Below, piece by piece: positions 23,830 through 34,536 of a stretch of DNA of 64,000 bases. The DNA is from Dehalococcoidia bacterium. Its GTDB lineage: Bacteria > Chloroflexota > Dehalococcoidia > Tepidiformales > Tepidiformaceae. The position numbers and the translations under genes were made by a program. The notes below the pieces were generated by a model. The model saw only the letters and a program-made list of their open reading frames with translations. It had not been told where the DNA came from and did not search any database. The stretch's first letter is position 1; the number at the start of each line of letters is the position of its first letter. Location of the stretch: assembly GCA_022826585.1 (NCBI GenBank), contig JAJDUR010000106.1:1-64000 (forward strand). The letters run 5' to 3'.

Positions 23830-24729
23830 CTACAGGACCGACTTGATTCCCTCTACCAGGCGGACGCCCGGCTCCCAGCTGATCACCGACTTCGCCCGCG
23901 AGTTGTCCGAGCACTTGCGCAGCTCCTCGAATGCCCCCCGCGGGTTCGGGAAGATGTGCTCCACCTCGCCCCCCACCATCGCCGCGATCTCGTTCACCGA
24001 CGTCTCCTCCCCCGACCCGACGTTGAGCGCCACCGCACGCCCCATGGGCAACTCCGAGTTGGCCGCGTTCACGTTCGCCCGCACCACGTCGTCGATGTGC
24101 ACGTAATCGCGCGTCTGGCAGCCGTCGCCATAGACGGTCAGCGGCTTGCCCTCGTCGCGCAGCCGCAGGAAGTGCGGGATCACGAGCGCGTAGGCTCCCT
24201 CCGCCGACTGCCGCGGCCCGTACACGTTGAAGTAACGCAGCGACACGACCTGCATCTTGAAGAGCGCCGCGAACAGGTCCGCGTACTGCTCCCCCATGAG
24301 CTTGTGCAGCCCGTAGGGCGACATCGGGTTCGGCGCCAGGTCCTCCGTCATCAGGTGCGTCTCCTGGTCCCCGTAGACGCTCGACGACGACGACACGACC
24401 ACCCGCTCGACGCCGTGCTCGCGCGCCGCCTGCAGCACGTTCAGGGTGCCGTTCACGTTCACCGCGTGCGTCCCGATGGGGTCGTCCACCGACTGCTGGA
24501 CGCGGGGCAGGGCGGCCAGGTGGAACACCCACGTCGCCCCCTCCACCGCCGCCAGCACTGCCTCCGCGTCCGCCACCGACCCCTCCACCAGCTCAGCCGC
24601 CGGGTTCAGGTGCTCGACGTTCCCGGTCGAGAGGTCGTCGAGCACCGCCACCTCGCACCCGTCCCGAACGAGCGCGTCGACGATGTGCGACCCGATAAAC
24701 CCACACCCCCCGGTCACGACGCAGCGCAT
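23830..24729 (-). CDS. NAD-dependent sugar-nucleotide epimerase/dehydratase (UDP-glucose 4-epimerase-like)
   Basis: A 299-residue extended SDR from the ATG at 24729; in-frame upstream starts at 24738 and 24774 exist. CVVTGGCGFIGSHIVDAL is the NAD-binding motif. SSSSVYGD supplies the catalytic Ser, and YGLHKLMGEQY has the YxxxK pair. YFNVYGPRQS is the conserved sugar-binding loop. It would interconvert UDP- or GDP-sugars for cell-surface glycans; exact substrate not readable. It diverges from dxr with about 70 bases between them. Confidence 0.9.
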   Translation of the reverse strand: MRCVVTGGCGFIGSHIVDALVRDGCEVAVLDDLSTGNVEHLNPAAELVEGSVADAEAVLAAVEGATWVFHLAALPRVQQSVDDPIGTHAVNVNGTLNVLQAAREHGVERVVVSSSSSVYGDQETHLMTEDLAPNPMSPYGLHKLMGEQYADLFAALFKMQVVSLRYFNVYGPRQSAEGAYALVIPHFLRLRDEGKPLTVYGDGCQTRDYVHIDDVVRANVNAANSELPMGRAVALNVGSGEETSVNEIAAMVGGEVEHIFPNPRGAFEELRKCSDNSRAKSVISWEPGVRLVEGIKSVL

Positions 24730-24802
24730 GGCCGTCATGCTACGGGAAGGTCCCGCGGGCGGGATCGCAGACACCGGCGCGGGGGCGGGCTACGATGGGC
24801 GC

Positions 24803-25954
24803 ATGACACCCAGGCGCATCGCCGTCCTCGGCTCCACCGGCTCCATCGGCCGCCAGACCATCGATGTCACCCGCCAGCTCCCCGAGTTCTTCGAGATCGT
24901 GGCCTTGGCGGCCGGGCGGAACACCGCACGCCTTGCCGAGCAGGTCGCCGACCTGCGCCCCCGCTACGTCTTCGCCGCCGCCCGCGACGCCGCCCTCGAC
25001 GAAGCCATCGAGGCAGCCGGCGCGACCTGGCTGCCCATGGACGAGATGGCCGTCGCCGACGATGTCGACATCGTGCTCGCGGGCACGGGCGGCGCCGCCG
25101 GCCTGCTCCCCACGATCGCCGCGCTGGAAGCGGGCAAGCCCGTCGCCATCGCCAACAAGGAGGCGCTCGTCATGGCCGGGCACCTCATCCGCCGCGCGAT
25201 GGTCGCCGGGGGCGGCGACCTCCGCCCCGTCGACAGCGAGCACTCCGCCATCTGGCAGTGCCTCTGGGGCGAGGAGGCGCACGGCATCCGCCGCATCATG
25301 CTCACCGCCAGCGGCGGCGCCTTCCGCGACCTCGCCCCCGGCCAGCTTGCTGCCGTCACCCCCGCCCAGGCCCTCAAGCACCCCACTTGGAACATGGGCG
25401 ACAAGATCACCGTCGATTGCGCCACCCTCATGAACAAGGGCATGGAGACCATCGAGGCGATGTGGCTCTTCGACGTGCCCATGGAGGCCGTCCAGGTCGT
25501 CCTCCACCGCGAATCCATCGTTCATTCGCTCGTTGAGTTCAGCGACGGCAGCGTGAAGGCGCAGTTGGGCGTGCCCGACATGCGCCTCCCCATCCAGTGC
25601 GCGCTCGCCTACCCCGAGCGCATGCCCGAACCACCCGCCCCCGCCCTCGACCTCGCGATGGCCGGCCAGCTCACCTTCGGCGAGCCCGACATCTCCCGCT
25701 TCCCCTGCCTCGGCCTGGCGATGGAGTCGGGACGGCTGGGCGGCACCTACCCCGCCGCCATGGCCGCCGCCGACGAAGTCGCCGTCGAGCGCTTCATGGC
25801 CGGCGAGGTCGGCTTTCTCGACATCCCCGGCATCATCGAGGGCGTGATGGAGCGCCACGAGTCGACCCCTGATCCCGACCTCGAAGCGGTCTTCGCGGCC
25901 GACACCTGGGCGCGCGCCGCGGCGGAGGTGGCTCCGGCGGGAGCCGGCGCGTGA
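24803..25954 (+). CDS. dxr: 1-deoxy-D-xylulose-5-phosphate reductoisomerase
   Basis: A 383-residue enzyme of the MEP isoprenoid pathway, converting DXP to MEP with NADPH. GSTGSIGRQT at 10-19 is the nucleotide motif, and IANKEALV at 116-123 the linker. PVDSEHSAIWQ has the metal ligands Asp144 and Glu146. LTASGGAFRD and NMGDKITVDCATLMNKG line the active site. Length is normal. Its TGA overlaps the GTG of rseP (GTGA), the classic dxr-rseP arrangement. Confidence 0.97.
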   Translation: MTPRRIAVLGSTGSIGRQTIDVTRQLPEFFEIVALAAGRNTARLAEQVADLRPRYVFAAARDAALDEAIEAAGATWLPMDEMAVADDVDIVLAGTGGAAGLLPTIAALEAGKPVAIANKEALVMAGHLIRRAMVAGGGDLRPVDSEHSAIWQCLWGEEAHGIRRIMLTASGGAFRDLAPGQLAAVTPAQALKHPTWNMGDKITVDCATLMNKGMETIEAMWLFDVPMEAVQVVLHRESIVHSLVEFSDGSVKAQLGVPDMRLPIQCALAYPERMPEPPAPALDLAMAGQLTFGEPDISRFPCLGLAMESGRLGGTYPAAMAAADEVAVERFMAGEVGFLDIPGIIEGVMERHESTPDPDLEAVFAADTWARAAAEVAPAGAGA

Positions 25955-27135
25955 CCTTCCTGGCCGCGTTCGACGTCCTTGATGTCCTCCGCTCCGCCCT
26001 GATCTTCGTCGCCCTCCTCGTTCCCCTCGTCGTCATCCACGAGTTCGGCCACTTCTTCGCCGCCAAGGCGTTCGGCATCAGGGTCCTCGAGTTCGGCATC
26101 GGCTTCCCGCCCCGCATCAAGGGCTGGCGCCGCGGCGACACCAACTACACCCTCAACTGGCTTCCCATCGGCGGCTTCGTCCGCATGCTCGGCGAGGAGG
26201 ACCCCACCGACCCCCGCTCCCTCGCCGCCGCCCGGCCCTGGAAGCGGCTCACGGTCATGGGCGCGGGCGTCGTCATGAACGTGGCGCTCGCGCTTCTCCT
26301 GTTCACGATCGCGTTCATGGTCCCGCGCGAACGCGCCCTCAACCTCGCGCAGGTCGCCGAGGTCATGCCCGACTCCCCCGCCTCCATGGCCGTCATCACG
26401 GGAACGCTCCGCGATGGCACCGCGCCCGCGCAGGGCCTCCAGCCCGGCGACGTCGTCATGGAGGTCAACGGCCGCGAGGTCCGCAACGTCAGCGAGCTCA
26501 TCTTCCACACCCGCCGCTTCATCGGCGAAACGCAGACCTGGGTCATCACGCGGGCCAGCTCCACGCTGGAGGCGGAGCTCTACGCGCGCTGGCGCCCCCC
26601 CGAAGGGCAGGGCCCCACCGGCATTCGCGTGGGCGCCCCGACAACCTGCTCCGGCATCGACGAGGAGGGCAACCCCATCAACTGCAGCCTGCGCTACCCC
26701 TACACGGAGGGCGTGTCCTATCCCCTCTGGGAGGCGGTCCCGCGTGGCTGGCAGGCGATGATCGACGCCGTCATTGTCACCAAGAACGAGATCCAGGTGC
26801 GGGTGAACGGCAGCAGCGGCGTCGCCCCCGACCAGCCCCTCCTCTCCGGCCCCGTCGGCATCGCCAGCACCACCGGCGACATCGTCGAGGAGGCGGGCTG
26901 GAGGCCCCTCATCGAGCTGGCCGCCCTCCTCAGCCTTTCCCTGGCGGTCTTTAACGCCCTCCCCATCCCCGCTCTCGATGGCGGGCGCATGTTCTTCGTC
27001 GTCGTCGAGATGGTGCGCGGCGGGCGCCGCATCTCCCCCGAGAAGGAAGGCTTCGTCCACCTCGTCGGCTTCTCCCTGCTGCTGGCCGGCATTGTCGTCA
27101 TCACCTTCTTCGATATCAGCCGCCTCATCACCTGA
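25951..27135 (+). CDS. rseP: RIP metalloprotease RseP (site-2 protease family)
   Basis: A 394-residue intramembrane zinc protease. HEFGH at 30-34 is the HExxH active site in the first helix. A single PDZ domain (GLQPGDVVMEVNGREVRN, about 163-180) follows, and NALPIPALDGGRMFF holds the distal Asp of the zinc site. Several membrane segments match. The family cleaves anti-sigma factors or signal-peptide remnants. The GTG start overlaps the dxr stop, so translation is coupled. No sigma/anti-sigma pair is in the window, so the substrate is unknown. Confidence 0.95.
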   Translation: MTFLAAFDVLDVLRSALIFVALLVPLVVIHEFGHFFAAKAFGIRVLEFGIGFPPRIKGWRRGDTNYTLNWLPIGGFVRMLGEEDPTDPRSLAAARPWKRLTVMGAGVVMNVALALLLFTIAFMVPRERALNLAQVAEVMPDSPASMAVITGTLRDGTAPAQGLQPGDVVMEVNGREVRNVSELIFHTRRFIGETQTWVITRASSTLEAELYARWRPPEGQGPTGIRVGAPTTCSGIDEEGNPINCSLRYPYTEGVSYPLWEAVPRGWQAMIDAVIVTKNEIQVRVNGSSGVAPDQPLLSGPVGIASTTGDIVEEAGWRPLIELAALLSLSLAVFNALPIPALDGGRMFFVVVEMVRGGRRISPEKEGFVHLVGFSLLLAGIVVITFFDISRLIT

Positions 27136-27145
27136 ACCTGCTGCC

Positions 27146-27427
27146 GTGCTCTTCAACGCGCTCTTCATCACGCTCTACGTCCTGGGGTGGCTCGCCCTCG
27201 GATTCCTGCCCTGGCTGGCCCTGAGCGTGGCGACGCGTGGGAACGCGGGGATGCGCTACCTCCCGGCCAGCCTGGCCGCGGGCGTGCTTGGCGGCCTCTT
27301 CGTCCCGTTCATCCGTGACGATGGCCTCGGGCTGATCCTCAGCTTCGTCGTAGCGCTCGCGTTCCCTACCCTGCTGCTGACCGCCCAGCGAGCATCGCGC
27401 CGCTGGCAGGCTGGAACCCGGGGATAA
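27146..27427 (+). CDS. Small integral membrane protein
   Basis: A 93-residue protein from a GTG at 27146, ten bases after rseP. There are three hydrophobic segments: FNALFITLYVLGWLALGFLP; SLAAGVLGGLFVPFI; and LILSFVVALAFPTLLL. The C-terminus is basic (RASRRWQAGTRG). No family recognised. The tight spacing (rseP before, TIM-barrel gene four bases after) puts it in the dxr operon. Confidence 0.7.
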   Translation: MLFNALFITLYVLGWLALGFLPWLALSVATRGNAGMRYLPASLAAGVLGGLFVPFIRDDGLGLILSFVVALAFPTLLLTAQRASRRWQAGTRG

Positions 27428-27431
27428 CGCC

Positions 27432-28343
27432 ATGACCCTCGCCCTCTCGACGATGTACGCCCAGCAGCCCCGCTTCGCCGGCGGCGAAGCCTTCGCCGAG
27501 TACGCCGCCGAAGCTGGCTACGACGCCATCGAGGTGTCGCACTCCACCCCCGAGGCGAAACTCCGGGAGATCCTGGAAAGCGCCATCCTGCCCGTGGTCG
27601 CGATCCACCAGCCCGCACCCCACGTCGAGGTCGACCGCGGCAAGAGCAACGCCGACCTCAACCTCGCCTCGACGAAACGGAGCGAGCAAGCGCGTGCGCT
27701 CCGGCACGCCCTGCGCAGCCTCGAGTGGGCCGTGGAGGCTGGAGCCTCGGCGCTCGTCGTCCACCTCGGGCATGTGGAAGGCTCCTTCTCCGGAACGACT
27801 GCCGAGCTTTACCGCCTCTTCCGGCAGCACGAGATCAGGAACAACCGCGCCGCCGAGGCCCGTGCGGAGATGGAACAGCGCCGCGCCGAGGCCGCTCCCC
27901 CGCACCTGGAGGCGGCCCGCGCCGCGCTCGAGCAGCTGGTCGAGGCCGCCCGCCCCCACGGCATCGTCATCGGCGTCGAGAACCGCCTGGGGTTCCACGA
28001 GATCCCCCTCCCCCACGAGTCGCTCGCCCTCATGGAGGGCCTTCCACCGCACGAGGTCGGCCACTGGCACGACACCGGCCACGGTGAGGTGCTCGACCGC
28101 CTCGGCTACCTGCCGCACGCGACCTGGTTCGACCAGCTCGGCGACCGTCTCGTCGGCGCCCACGTTCATGACGTGCGCGGAGTCATCGACCATCGCGCCC
28201 CCGGCACCGCCCAGCTCGACTGGGAGATGGTCGCGGGCGGTCTCGGTTCCCTCGATACCCTCACCCTCGAGATCGACCAGCGCGAGACGGACGAGGACGT
28301 ACGTGCCGCGCCGGCGTTCCTGCGGTCGGTCGGGCTCGGCTGA
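27432..28343 (+). CDS. Sugar phosphate isomerase/epimerase-like TIM-barrel protein
   Basis: A 303-residue protein of the AP-endonuclease-2-like xylose-isomerase barrel group. MTLALSTMYAQ opens strand 1. ALVVHLGHVEG, VIGVENRLGFHEIPL and GHWHDTGHGEVLDRLG carry the Glu/His/Asp residues expected for metal binding, and GAHVHDVRGVIDH is the late-strand His-x-His. The ATG follows GGGGATAACGCC. It belongs to the dxr operon by spacing. Substrates of this family range from sugars to inositols and DNA, so no specific reaction is assigned. It converges on nadC with six bases between. Confidence 0.85.
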   Translation: MTLALSTMYAQQPRFAGGEAFAEYAAEAGYDAIEVSHSTPEAKLREILESAILPVVAIHQPAPHVEVDRGKSNADLNLASTKRSEQARALRHALRSLEWAVEAGASALVVHLGHVEGSFSGTTAELYRLFRQHEIRNNRAAEARAEMEQRRAEAAPPHLEAARAALEQLVEAARPHGIVIGVENRLGFHEIPLPHESLALMEGLPPHEVGHWHDTGHGEVLDRLGYLPHATWFDQLGDRLVGAHVHDVRGVIDHRAPGTAQLDWEMVAGGLGSLDTLTLEIDQRETDEDVRAAPAFLRSVGLG

Positions 28344-28349
28344 GCCGCC

Positions 28350-29213
28350 TCAGTCCGCGAAGTCGATATCGAGCGCCACGTCCAGCGCCGGCGCGCTGTG
28401 CGTGAGCGCTCCCACGGAGATGGCGTCCACGCCGGTCGCGGCAATCTCCGCAACCCGGTCGAGCGTGATTCCCCCGCTCGCCTCCAGCTTCGCCCTCCCC
28501 CCCACGACCGCGACGGCCTCGGCCATCTTCGCCGTCGTCATGTTGTCGAGCAGGATCCACTGTGGCTCCGCCTCGAGCGCGTCCCGCAGCTCGGCGAGCG
28601 CGTCGACCTCGATCTCGATCGGAGTTTCCGGCGCGTGCTGGCGAATCGTCGCGACTGCTTGCGCCAGCGTCTTGCCCTGCCGGGCGATGGCCTCTCGGTG
28701 GTTGTCCTTGATCATCGCCATCACGGCCAGGTCCCGCCGGTGGTTGGCGCCGCCCCCGCAGCGGACGGCGTACTTCTCAAGGTCGCGCAGGCCGGGGGTC
28801 GTCTTGCGGGTGTCGAGGATGACGCAGTTCGTCCCCTCAACCGCCGCTACATAACGTCTCGTGGCCGTCGCGATGCCCGAGAGCCGCTGCACGAGGTTGA
28901 GCGCCGTCCGCTCGCCCGAGAGGATCGCCCGTGCCGGACCCGCCACGCTCGCGAGAACCGTCCCGCCCTCGACCTCGTCTCCGTCGTCCACATGAGCCTC
29001 GAAGGTGGTCTGCTCGTCCAGCGTCGAGAAGACGTAGCGTGCTACGACAAGCCCGCAGGCTACCCCCGCCTGGCGCGCCACCAGCTGCCCCCGCGCGATG
29101 AGTTCCGGCCCCACGACCGCCGGCGTCGTGACGTCGTCGCCGGCGCGATCCTCGGAGAGCGCCGTCCGCACGACGGCGGCGATAGCTCCCACGGGGGGCG
29201 GCTCAACCGTCAC
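28350..29213 (-). CDS. nadC: Nicotinate-nucleotide pyrophosphorylase (carboxylating)
   Basis: A 287-residue quinolinate phosphoribosyltransferase making nicotinate mononucleotide from quinolinate and PRPP. Recognisable motifs: ERTALNLVQRLSGIATAT, ILDTRKTTPGLRDLEKYAV, CGGGANHRRDL, IKDNH, EIEVD, LLDNMT and LEASGGI, all in the usual order. It overlaps nadB by 11 bases and is the second gene of the nadBC unit. nadA is not in the window. Confidence 0.97.
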   Translation of the reverse strand: MTVEPPPVGAIAAVVRTALSEDRAGDDVTTPAVVGPELIARGQLVARQAGVACGLVVARYVFSTLDEQTTFEAHVDDGDEVEGGTVLASVAGPARAILSGERTALNLVQRLSGIATATRRYVAAVEGTNCVILDTRKTTPGLRDLEKYAVRCGGGANHRRDLAVMAMIKDNHREAIARQGKTLAQAVATIRQHAPETPIEIEVDALAELRDALEAEPQWILLDNMTTAKMAEAVAVVGGRAKLEASGGITLDRVAEIAATGVDAISVGALTHSAPALDVALDIDFAD

Positions 29214-30747
29214 GGTGGAACACCTGTCTGCGCGCCCAGCGCTCGTCGTCCCGCTCGGGGTAGTCGGTGCGGTAGTGGGCGCCTCGGCTCTCCTCGCGCC
29301 TGAGCGCTGCCGTGAGCAGCAACTCCGCGAACACGCTCAGCCAGCGCCGCTCGTGACCCTCGCGCGAGTCCCCCCGCTCGACGTCGCCCCAGGCTGCCAC
29401 GGCCTCGAGACCGGCCCGTAGGCCTTCGCCCGAGCGCTCGATGCCGGCGTGCTCCCAGAGCAGCCGCTGGACCGTCGCGTGGTCCGGCGGCGCTCCCTCG
29501 GCCGGCGCAAACGCCGCCGACTCGGGGCAGCGCGCCATCGCCCCGCCCTCCCCGCTCGCGATGTGCTCGACCGCGCGCTTGGCGAACACCACGGTCTCGA
29601 GCAGCGAATTGCTCGCCAGCCGGTTGGCCCCGTGCACGCCCGTGGCCGCGATCTCCCCGCAGGCGTAGAGGCCCGGCACGGTCGTCCGGCCCCACGAGTC
29701 GGTGCGCACGCCGCCCATGATGTAGTGCGCGGCGGGTGCGACCGGCACGGGGTCCCGCCGCAGGTCGATGCCGCGCTCCCGGCAGAACGCCGCGATCCCC
29801 GGGAAGCGCTCGTGCGGGTCGACCCCGCCGAGCGCGGTGCAGTCCAGCCACACGTGGTCCGACGCCGAGGCCCGCATCTCCGCCACCATCGCCCGCGCGA
29901 CCACGTCGCGGGGCGCAAGGTCGGCGAGCTCGTGGTAACGGGGCATGAACGCCTCGCCCCCGACACTTCGCAGCACCGCCCCCTCGCCCCGCAGCGCCTC
30001 CGAGATGAGGAACGGCGGCGCGCCCTCCTGGCGGAAGGCGGTGGGGTGGAACTGGTAGAACTCGAGGTCGCACACCTCCGCCCCCGCGGCGAAGGCCAGC
30101 GCGATGCCGTCGCCCGTGGCCACGGGCGGGTTCGTCGTATGGGAAAAGGCGGCGCCCGCTCCCCCCGTTGCGAGGATGACGGCCGGGGACTCGAAGACCT
30201 GCTCCGCCCCGGTGGCCTGGTCGAGGGCGTGAACGCCCGTGGTCTCGCCGTCTTCGAGCAGGACATCCGTGGCGAGCGTGTGCTCCCGCACGACCACCCG
30301 GCCCCGCTCGACCTGCCTCGCGAGCGCCGACGTGATGGCCGCACCGGTCCGGTCGCCGCGCGCGTGCAGCACACGCGCGTTCCGGTGCGCCCCCTCCCGC
30401 CCGAAGGCGCGTCCCTCGCCCGCGCTGTCGAAGCTGACGCCGTACTGTTCGAGATCGCGGATGCGGCGCGGCGCGCTCTCCACCAGGATGCGCGCCATCT
30501 CCTCGTCGACGAGCCCGGCGCCCGCCGCGATCGTGTCCGCCAGGTGCTGCTCGGTGGAGTCGTCGGGGCCGATTGCGGCCGCGATGCCTCCCTGAGCGTG
30601 CCGCGTGCTGCCTTCGTGCAGCTCCGCCTTCGTCATGAGCAGCACCGGTCCCAGCGCGCTCGCCTCGAGCGCCGCGAAGAGACCCGCCATGCCGCTTCCG
30701 ACCACGATCGCCCGGTACCGGCCGTCCGCCTCTGGGGGATCGCTCAC
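29203..30747 (-). CDS. nadB: L-aspartate oxidase
   Basis: A 514-residue flavoprotein from a GTG at 30747. An ATG at 30831 would add 28 residues before the fold and lies across the candidate operator. AIVVGSGMAGLFAAL is the FAD motif. GSTRHAQGGIAAAI is the conserved succinate dehydrogenase/NadB segment. EFYQFHPTAF and PAAHYIMGGVRTD hold active-site residues, and GEIAATGVHGANRLASNSLL is the second FAD region. It oxidises aspartate to iminoaspartate, the first step of de novo NAD synthesis. Regulated perhaps through the palindrome 8-22 bases before the start. Confidence 0.96.
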   Translation of the reverse strand: MSDPPEADGRYRAIVVGSGMAGLFAALEASALGPVLLMTKAELHEGSTRHAQGGIAAAIGPDDSTEQHLADTIAAGAGLVDEEMARILVESAPRRIRDLEQYGVSFDSAGEGRAFGREGAHRNARVLHARGDRTGAAITSALARQVERGRVVVREHTLATDVLLEDGETTGVHALDQATGAEQVFESPAVILATGGAGAAFSHTTNPPVATGDGIALAFAAGAEVCDLEFYQFHPTAFRQEGAPPFLISEALRGEGAVLRSVGGEAFMPRYHELADLAPRDVVARAMVAEMRASASDHVWLDCTALGGVDPHERFPGIAAFCRERGIDLRRDPVPVAPAAHYIMGGVRTDSWGRTTVPGLYACGEIAATGVHGANRLASNSLLETVVFAKRAVEHIASGEGGAMARCPESAAFAPAEGAPPDHATVQRLLWEHAGIERSGEGLRAGLEAVAAWGDVERGDSREGHERRWLSVFAELLLTAALRREESRGAHYRTDYPERDDERWARRQVFHRDG

Positions 30748-30754
30748 GGACTTA

Positions 30755-30769
30755 GTGTACGTCGTACAC
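30755..30769. promoter_or_regulatory. Perfect palindrome upstream of nadB, candidate NAD-biosynthesis operator
   Basis: GTGTACGTCGTACAC has 6-bp arms and a 3-base centre. It lies 8-22 bases ahead of the nadB start codon, where a bound repressor would block transcription or initiation, and about 60 bases ahead of the divergent def gene. NAD-pathway genes are commonly controlled by NrtR, NiaR or NadQ sites, but I cannot match this sequence to one of them. Confidence 0.4.
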
Positions 30770-30830
30770 GAAGTCCCCGCGATGCGCTCCCGCCGCCGCC
30801 TGAGTCGCCCGAATCGTGCCCCGCCGTACA

Positions 30831-31351
30831 ATGCAAACCGTGGCGATCCATCCCATCCGGCGCGCCGGCGACCCTGTCCTGCGGCAAAAGGCCAGGCGCG
30901 TCCGCGTCCGCGACTCGAGCCTCCCCGAGCTCATCGAAGACATGTTCGAGACGATGTACGACGCCCCCGGCGTCGGCCTCGCCGCCCCCCAGATCGGCAT
31001 CCCCTTGCAGGTCATCGTGCTCGACACGCCCCCCGCCGAGCCGTTCGCCCTCTTCAACCCGCAGATCATCAAGCGCTCCGGCGAGCGCCAGCTCAACGAG
31101 GGCTGCCTCTCCGTCCCCGGCTTTCGCGGCGAGATCACCCGCTCGGTGAAGGTGCTCGTGAAGGGCATCGATCCCGCCACCGGGAGGGAGGTCCGCATCC
31201 GCGCCGAGAACGACCTCCTCGCCGAGGCCCTCGAGCACGAGATCGACCACCTCAACGGCATCCTCTACATCGACTACCTTGACAGCCCCGAGGCGCTCGT
31301 CCGCATCGACGCCGCGCCGGAAGAAGGCGAGAGCGAGGAGGACAAGGCGTG

Positions 31352-31352
<1 letters not shown>
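30831..31352 (+). CDS. def: Peptide deformylase
   Basis: A 173-residue metalloenzyme removing formyl groups from nascent proteins. All three motifs are present: GVGLAAPQ at 47-54, EGCLS at 90-94 (Cys92), and HEIDH at 136-140 (His136, Glu137, His140). The ATG at 30831 is preferred over a GTG at 30815 because homologues start near this point. Its stop overlaps the next ATG by one base, starting a four-gene rightward run (def, TIGR00725, eno, hypothetical). Confidence 0.95.
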
Positions 31353-33177
<1,825 letters not shown>

Positions 33178-33181
33178 GCCG

Positions 33182-34036
33182 ATGCCCGGATTCCGCGTCT
33201 CCCCCCCGCGCATCCACCCCGAGGCGGAGCGCTCGTCGCGGCCGCCGGCCGGCTCCGCCGGCTCGGTCGACGCCCACCGCCAGATGTCGTTCGTCCTCGG
33301 CGAGACCGTCGAGCTCGTGCTCGAGGGCCTGCGCCTCGAATCCGCCGTTGCCGAAGAGGCCGGCGGCTCCCGCTACCGCAACGTCACCGTCGCCGCCCTC
33401 CTCGCCACCGGCTCGCGGGCCTGGCTCGCGCGGCTGGAGGCGCTCCACGCGATCGAATCGGGCGCCTACGCGGCCGCGGTGCCGCTCGTCGCGAGCGCGG
33501 CAGACCACGAGGCTGCCTGCGCGGCCATCCTGCAGGGCGCCGGTGCCTGGCAGGACTGGCTCGATACGGACGGTGGCGTCGACCTGCCCGAGGAGCACGC
33601 CACCCGGCTCGCGCTCGGCGCGCCTCCGGACGACGTTGAGGTTCCCGAGCTCCTCGCCGGCGTGCGGGAGGTCACGAGCGCGCTCGCGCAGCCCTCGCCG
33701 GGGGCGAGCGCGCTGCTCGTGGGCGGCGAGAGCGGTCCCGGCAGGCTCGCCGTTACCTTCGGCGACCGCGACTTCCACGTGGCCCTCGCCGAGCTGACGA
33801 GCGGCTGGCTACTCGCCCTCGGAGTCGCGAAGGTCGAGCTGTTGCTCGATGCCGGCCACGTGCTCCCCGTCTCCGATACGGACGCCCTGGGCCGCTGGGT
33901 CCGCGCCGCCCGGCGCGAGCTCGACGTGCCCCGCCGCTGCCGCATCGAGCGCCGCCAGATGGCCGGCGCCGAGCGCTTCGTGGTCGAGAACTGGCGGCGC
34001 GCCCCTTCCGGCGCGGTGCGGCGCATCGTCCTGTAG
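33182..34036 (+). CDS. Hypothetical protein downstream of enolase
   Basis: A 284-residue soluble protein from the ATG at 33182, five bases after eno. The first 30 residues are Pro/Ser-rich, then mostly helical acidic sequence (LGETVELVLEGLRLESAVAE, LATGSRAWLARLEALHAIES). There are no membrane segments, signal peptide or recognised catalytic motif; DDVEVPELLAGVREVTSALA is also helical. The tail is basic (RRCRIERRQMAG... RRIVL). Codon use is like its neighbours, so it is a real gene, probably lineage-specific. Confidence 0.7.
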   Translation: MPGFRVSPPRIHPEAERSSRPPAGSAGSVDAHRQMSFVLGETVELVLEGLRLESAVAEEAGGSRYRNVTVAALLATGSRAWLARLEALHAIESGAYAAAVPLVASAADHEAACAAILQGAGAWQDWLDTDGGVDLPEEHATRLALGAPPDDVEVPELLAGVREVTSALAQPSPGASALLVGGESGPGRLAVTFGDRDFHVALAELTSGWLLALGVAKVELLLDAGHVLPVSDTDALGRWVRAARRELDVPRRCRIERRQMAGAERFVVENWRRAPSGAVRRIVL

Positions 34037-34062
34037 CGGTGGCGGCGCGTACGATCTCCGCG

Positions 34063-34485
34063 ATGGCCCGCTCCCTTCCCGTCCTTGCCGCCGCAGGCCT
34101 CCTGGCGCTCCTCGCCCTTGCCTGCGGCGACGACGGTCCGCCTCCCAGCCCCGTCTCCGACGAGGGCTACCTCGCCGTCATGTGCGCCAACCTCGACCGC
34201 TTCTCCGACGCCATCCTCACCGAGACGGAGGAGGCCGGGATCGCCGCCGTCATCGAGGACTTCATCGCGGAGCTGAGGGGAGTCGAGCCTCCCGAGGACC
34301 TGCGTGAGTTCCACGGGGCGTTCATCGACTACCTGGAGGAGGCCGTCGACGACCCCACCAGCCCCCTCGTGCTTGCCCCACCGCTGCCTGAGGACGACGT
34401 GCGCGAACGTCTGGCCGGAAAGGAGCGCTCCGTCGAGGAGTGCCGCGAGCCCACCTTCTTCGGCAATTCCCCGGCGGACCAGTAG
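34063..34485 (+). CDS. Hypothetical small lipoprotein
   Basis: A 140-residue protein from the ATG at 34063 (a GTG at 34039 is also in frame). MARSLPVLAAAGLLALLALAC is a lipoprotein signal with Cys21 lipidated. The mature part is helical and acidic: YLAVMCANLDRFSDAILTET and a C-terminal EECREPTFFG, with two more Cys that could pair. No family recognised. It lies between the post-enolase gene and ilvE. Confidence 0.7.
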   Translation: MARSLPVLAAAGLLALLALACGDDGPPPSPVSDEGYLAVMCANLDRFSDAILTETEEAGIAAVIEDFIAELRGVEPPEDLREFHGAFIDYLEEAVDDPTSPLVLAPPLPEDDVRERLAGKERSVEECREPTFFGNSPADQ

Positions 34486-34536
34486 CGGCGCCCGCGTATA
34501 CTGAAACCGCCAAGCAGCCCCGAGGAGTACCCACCG

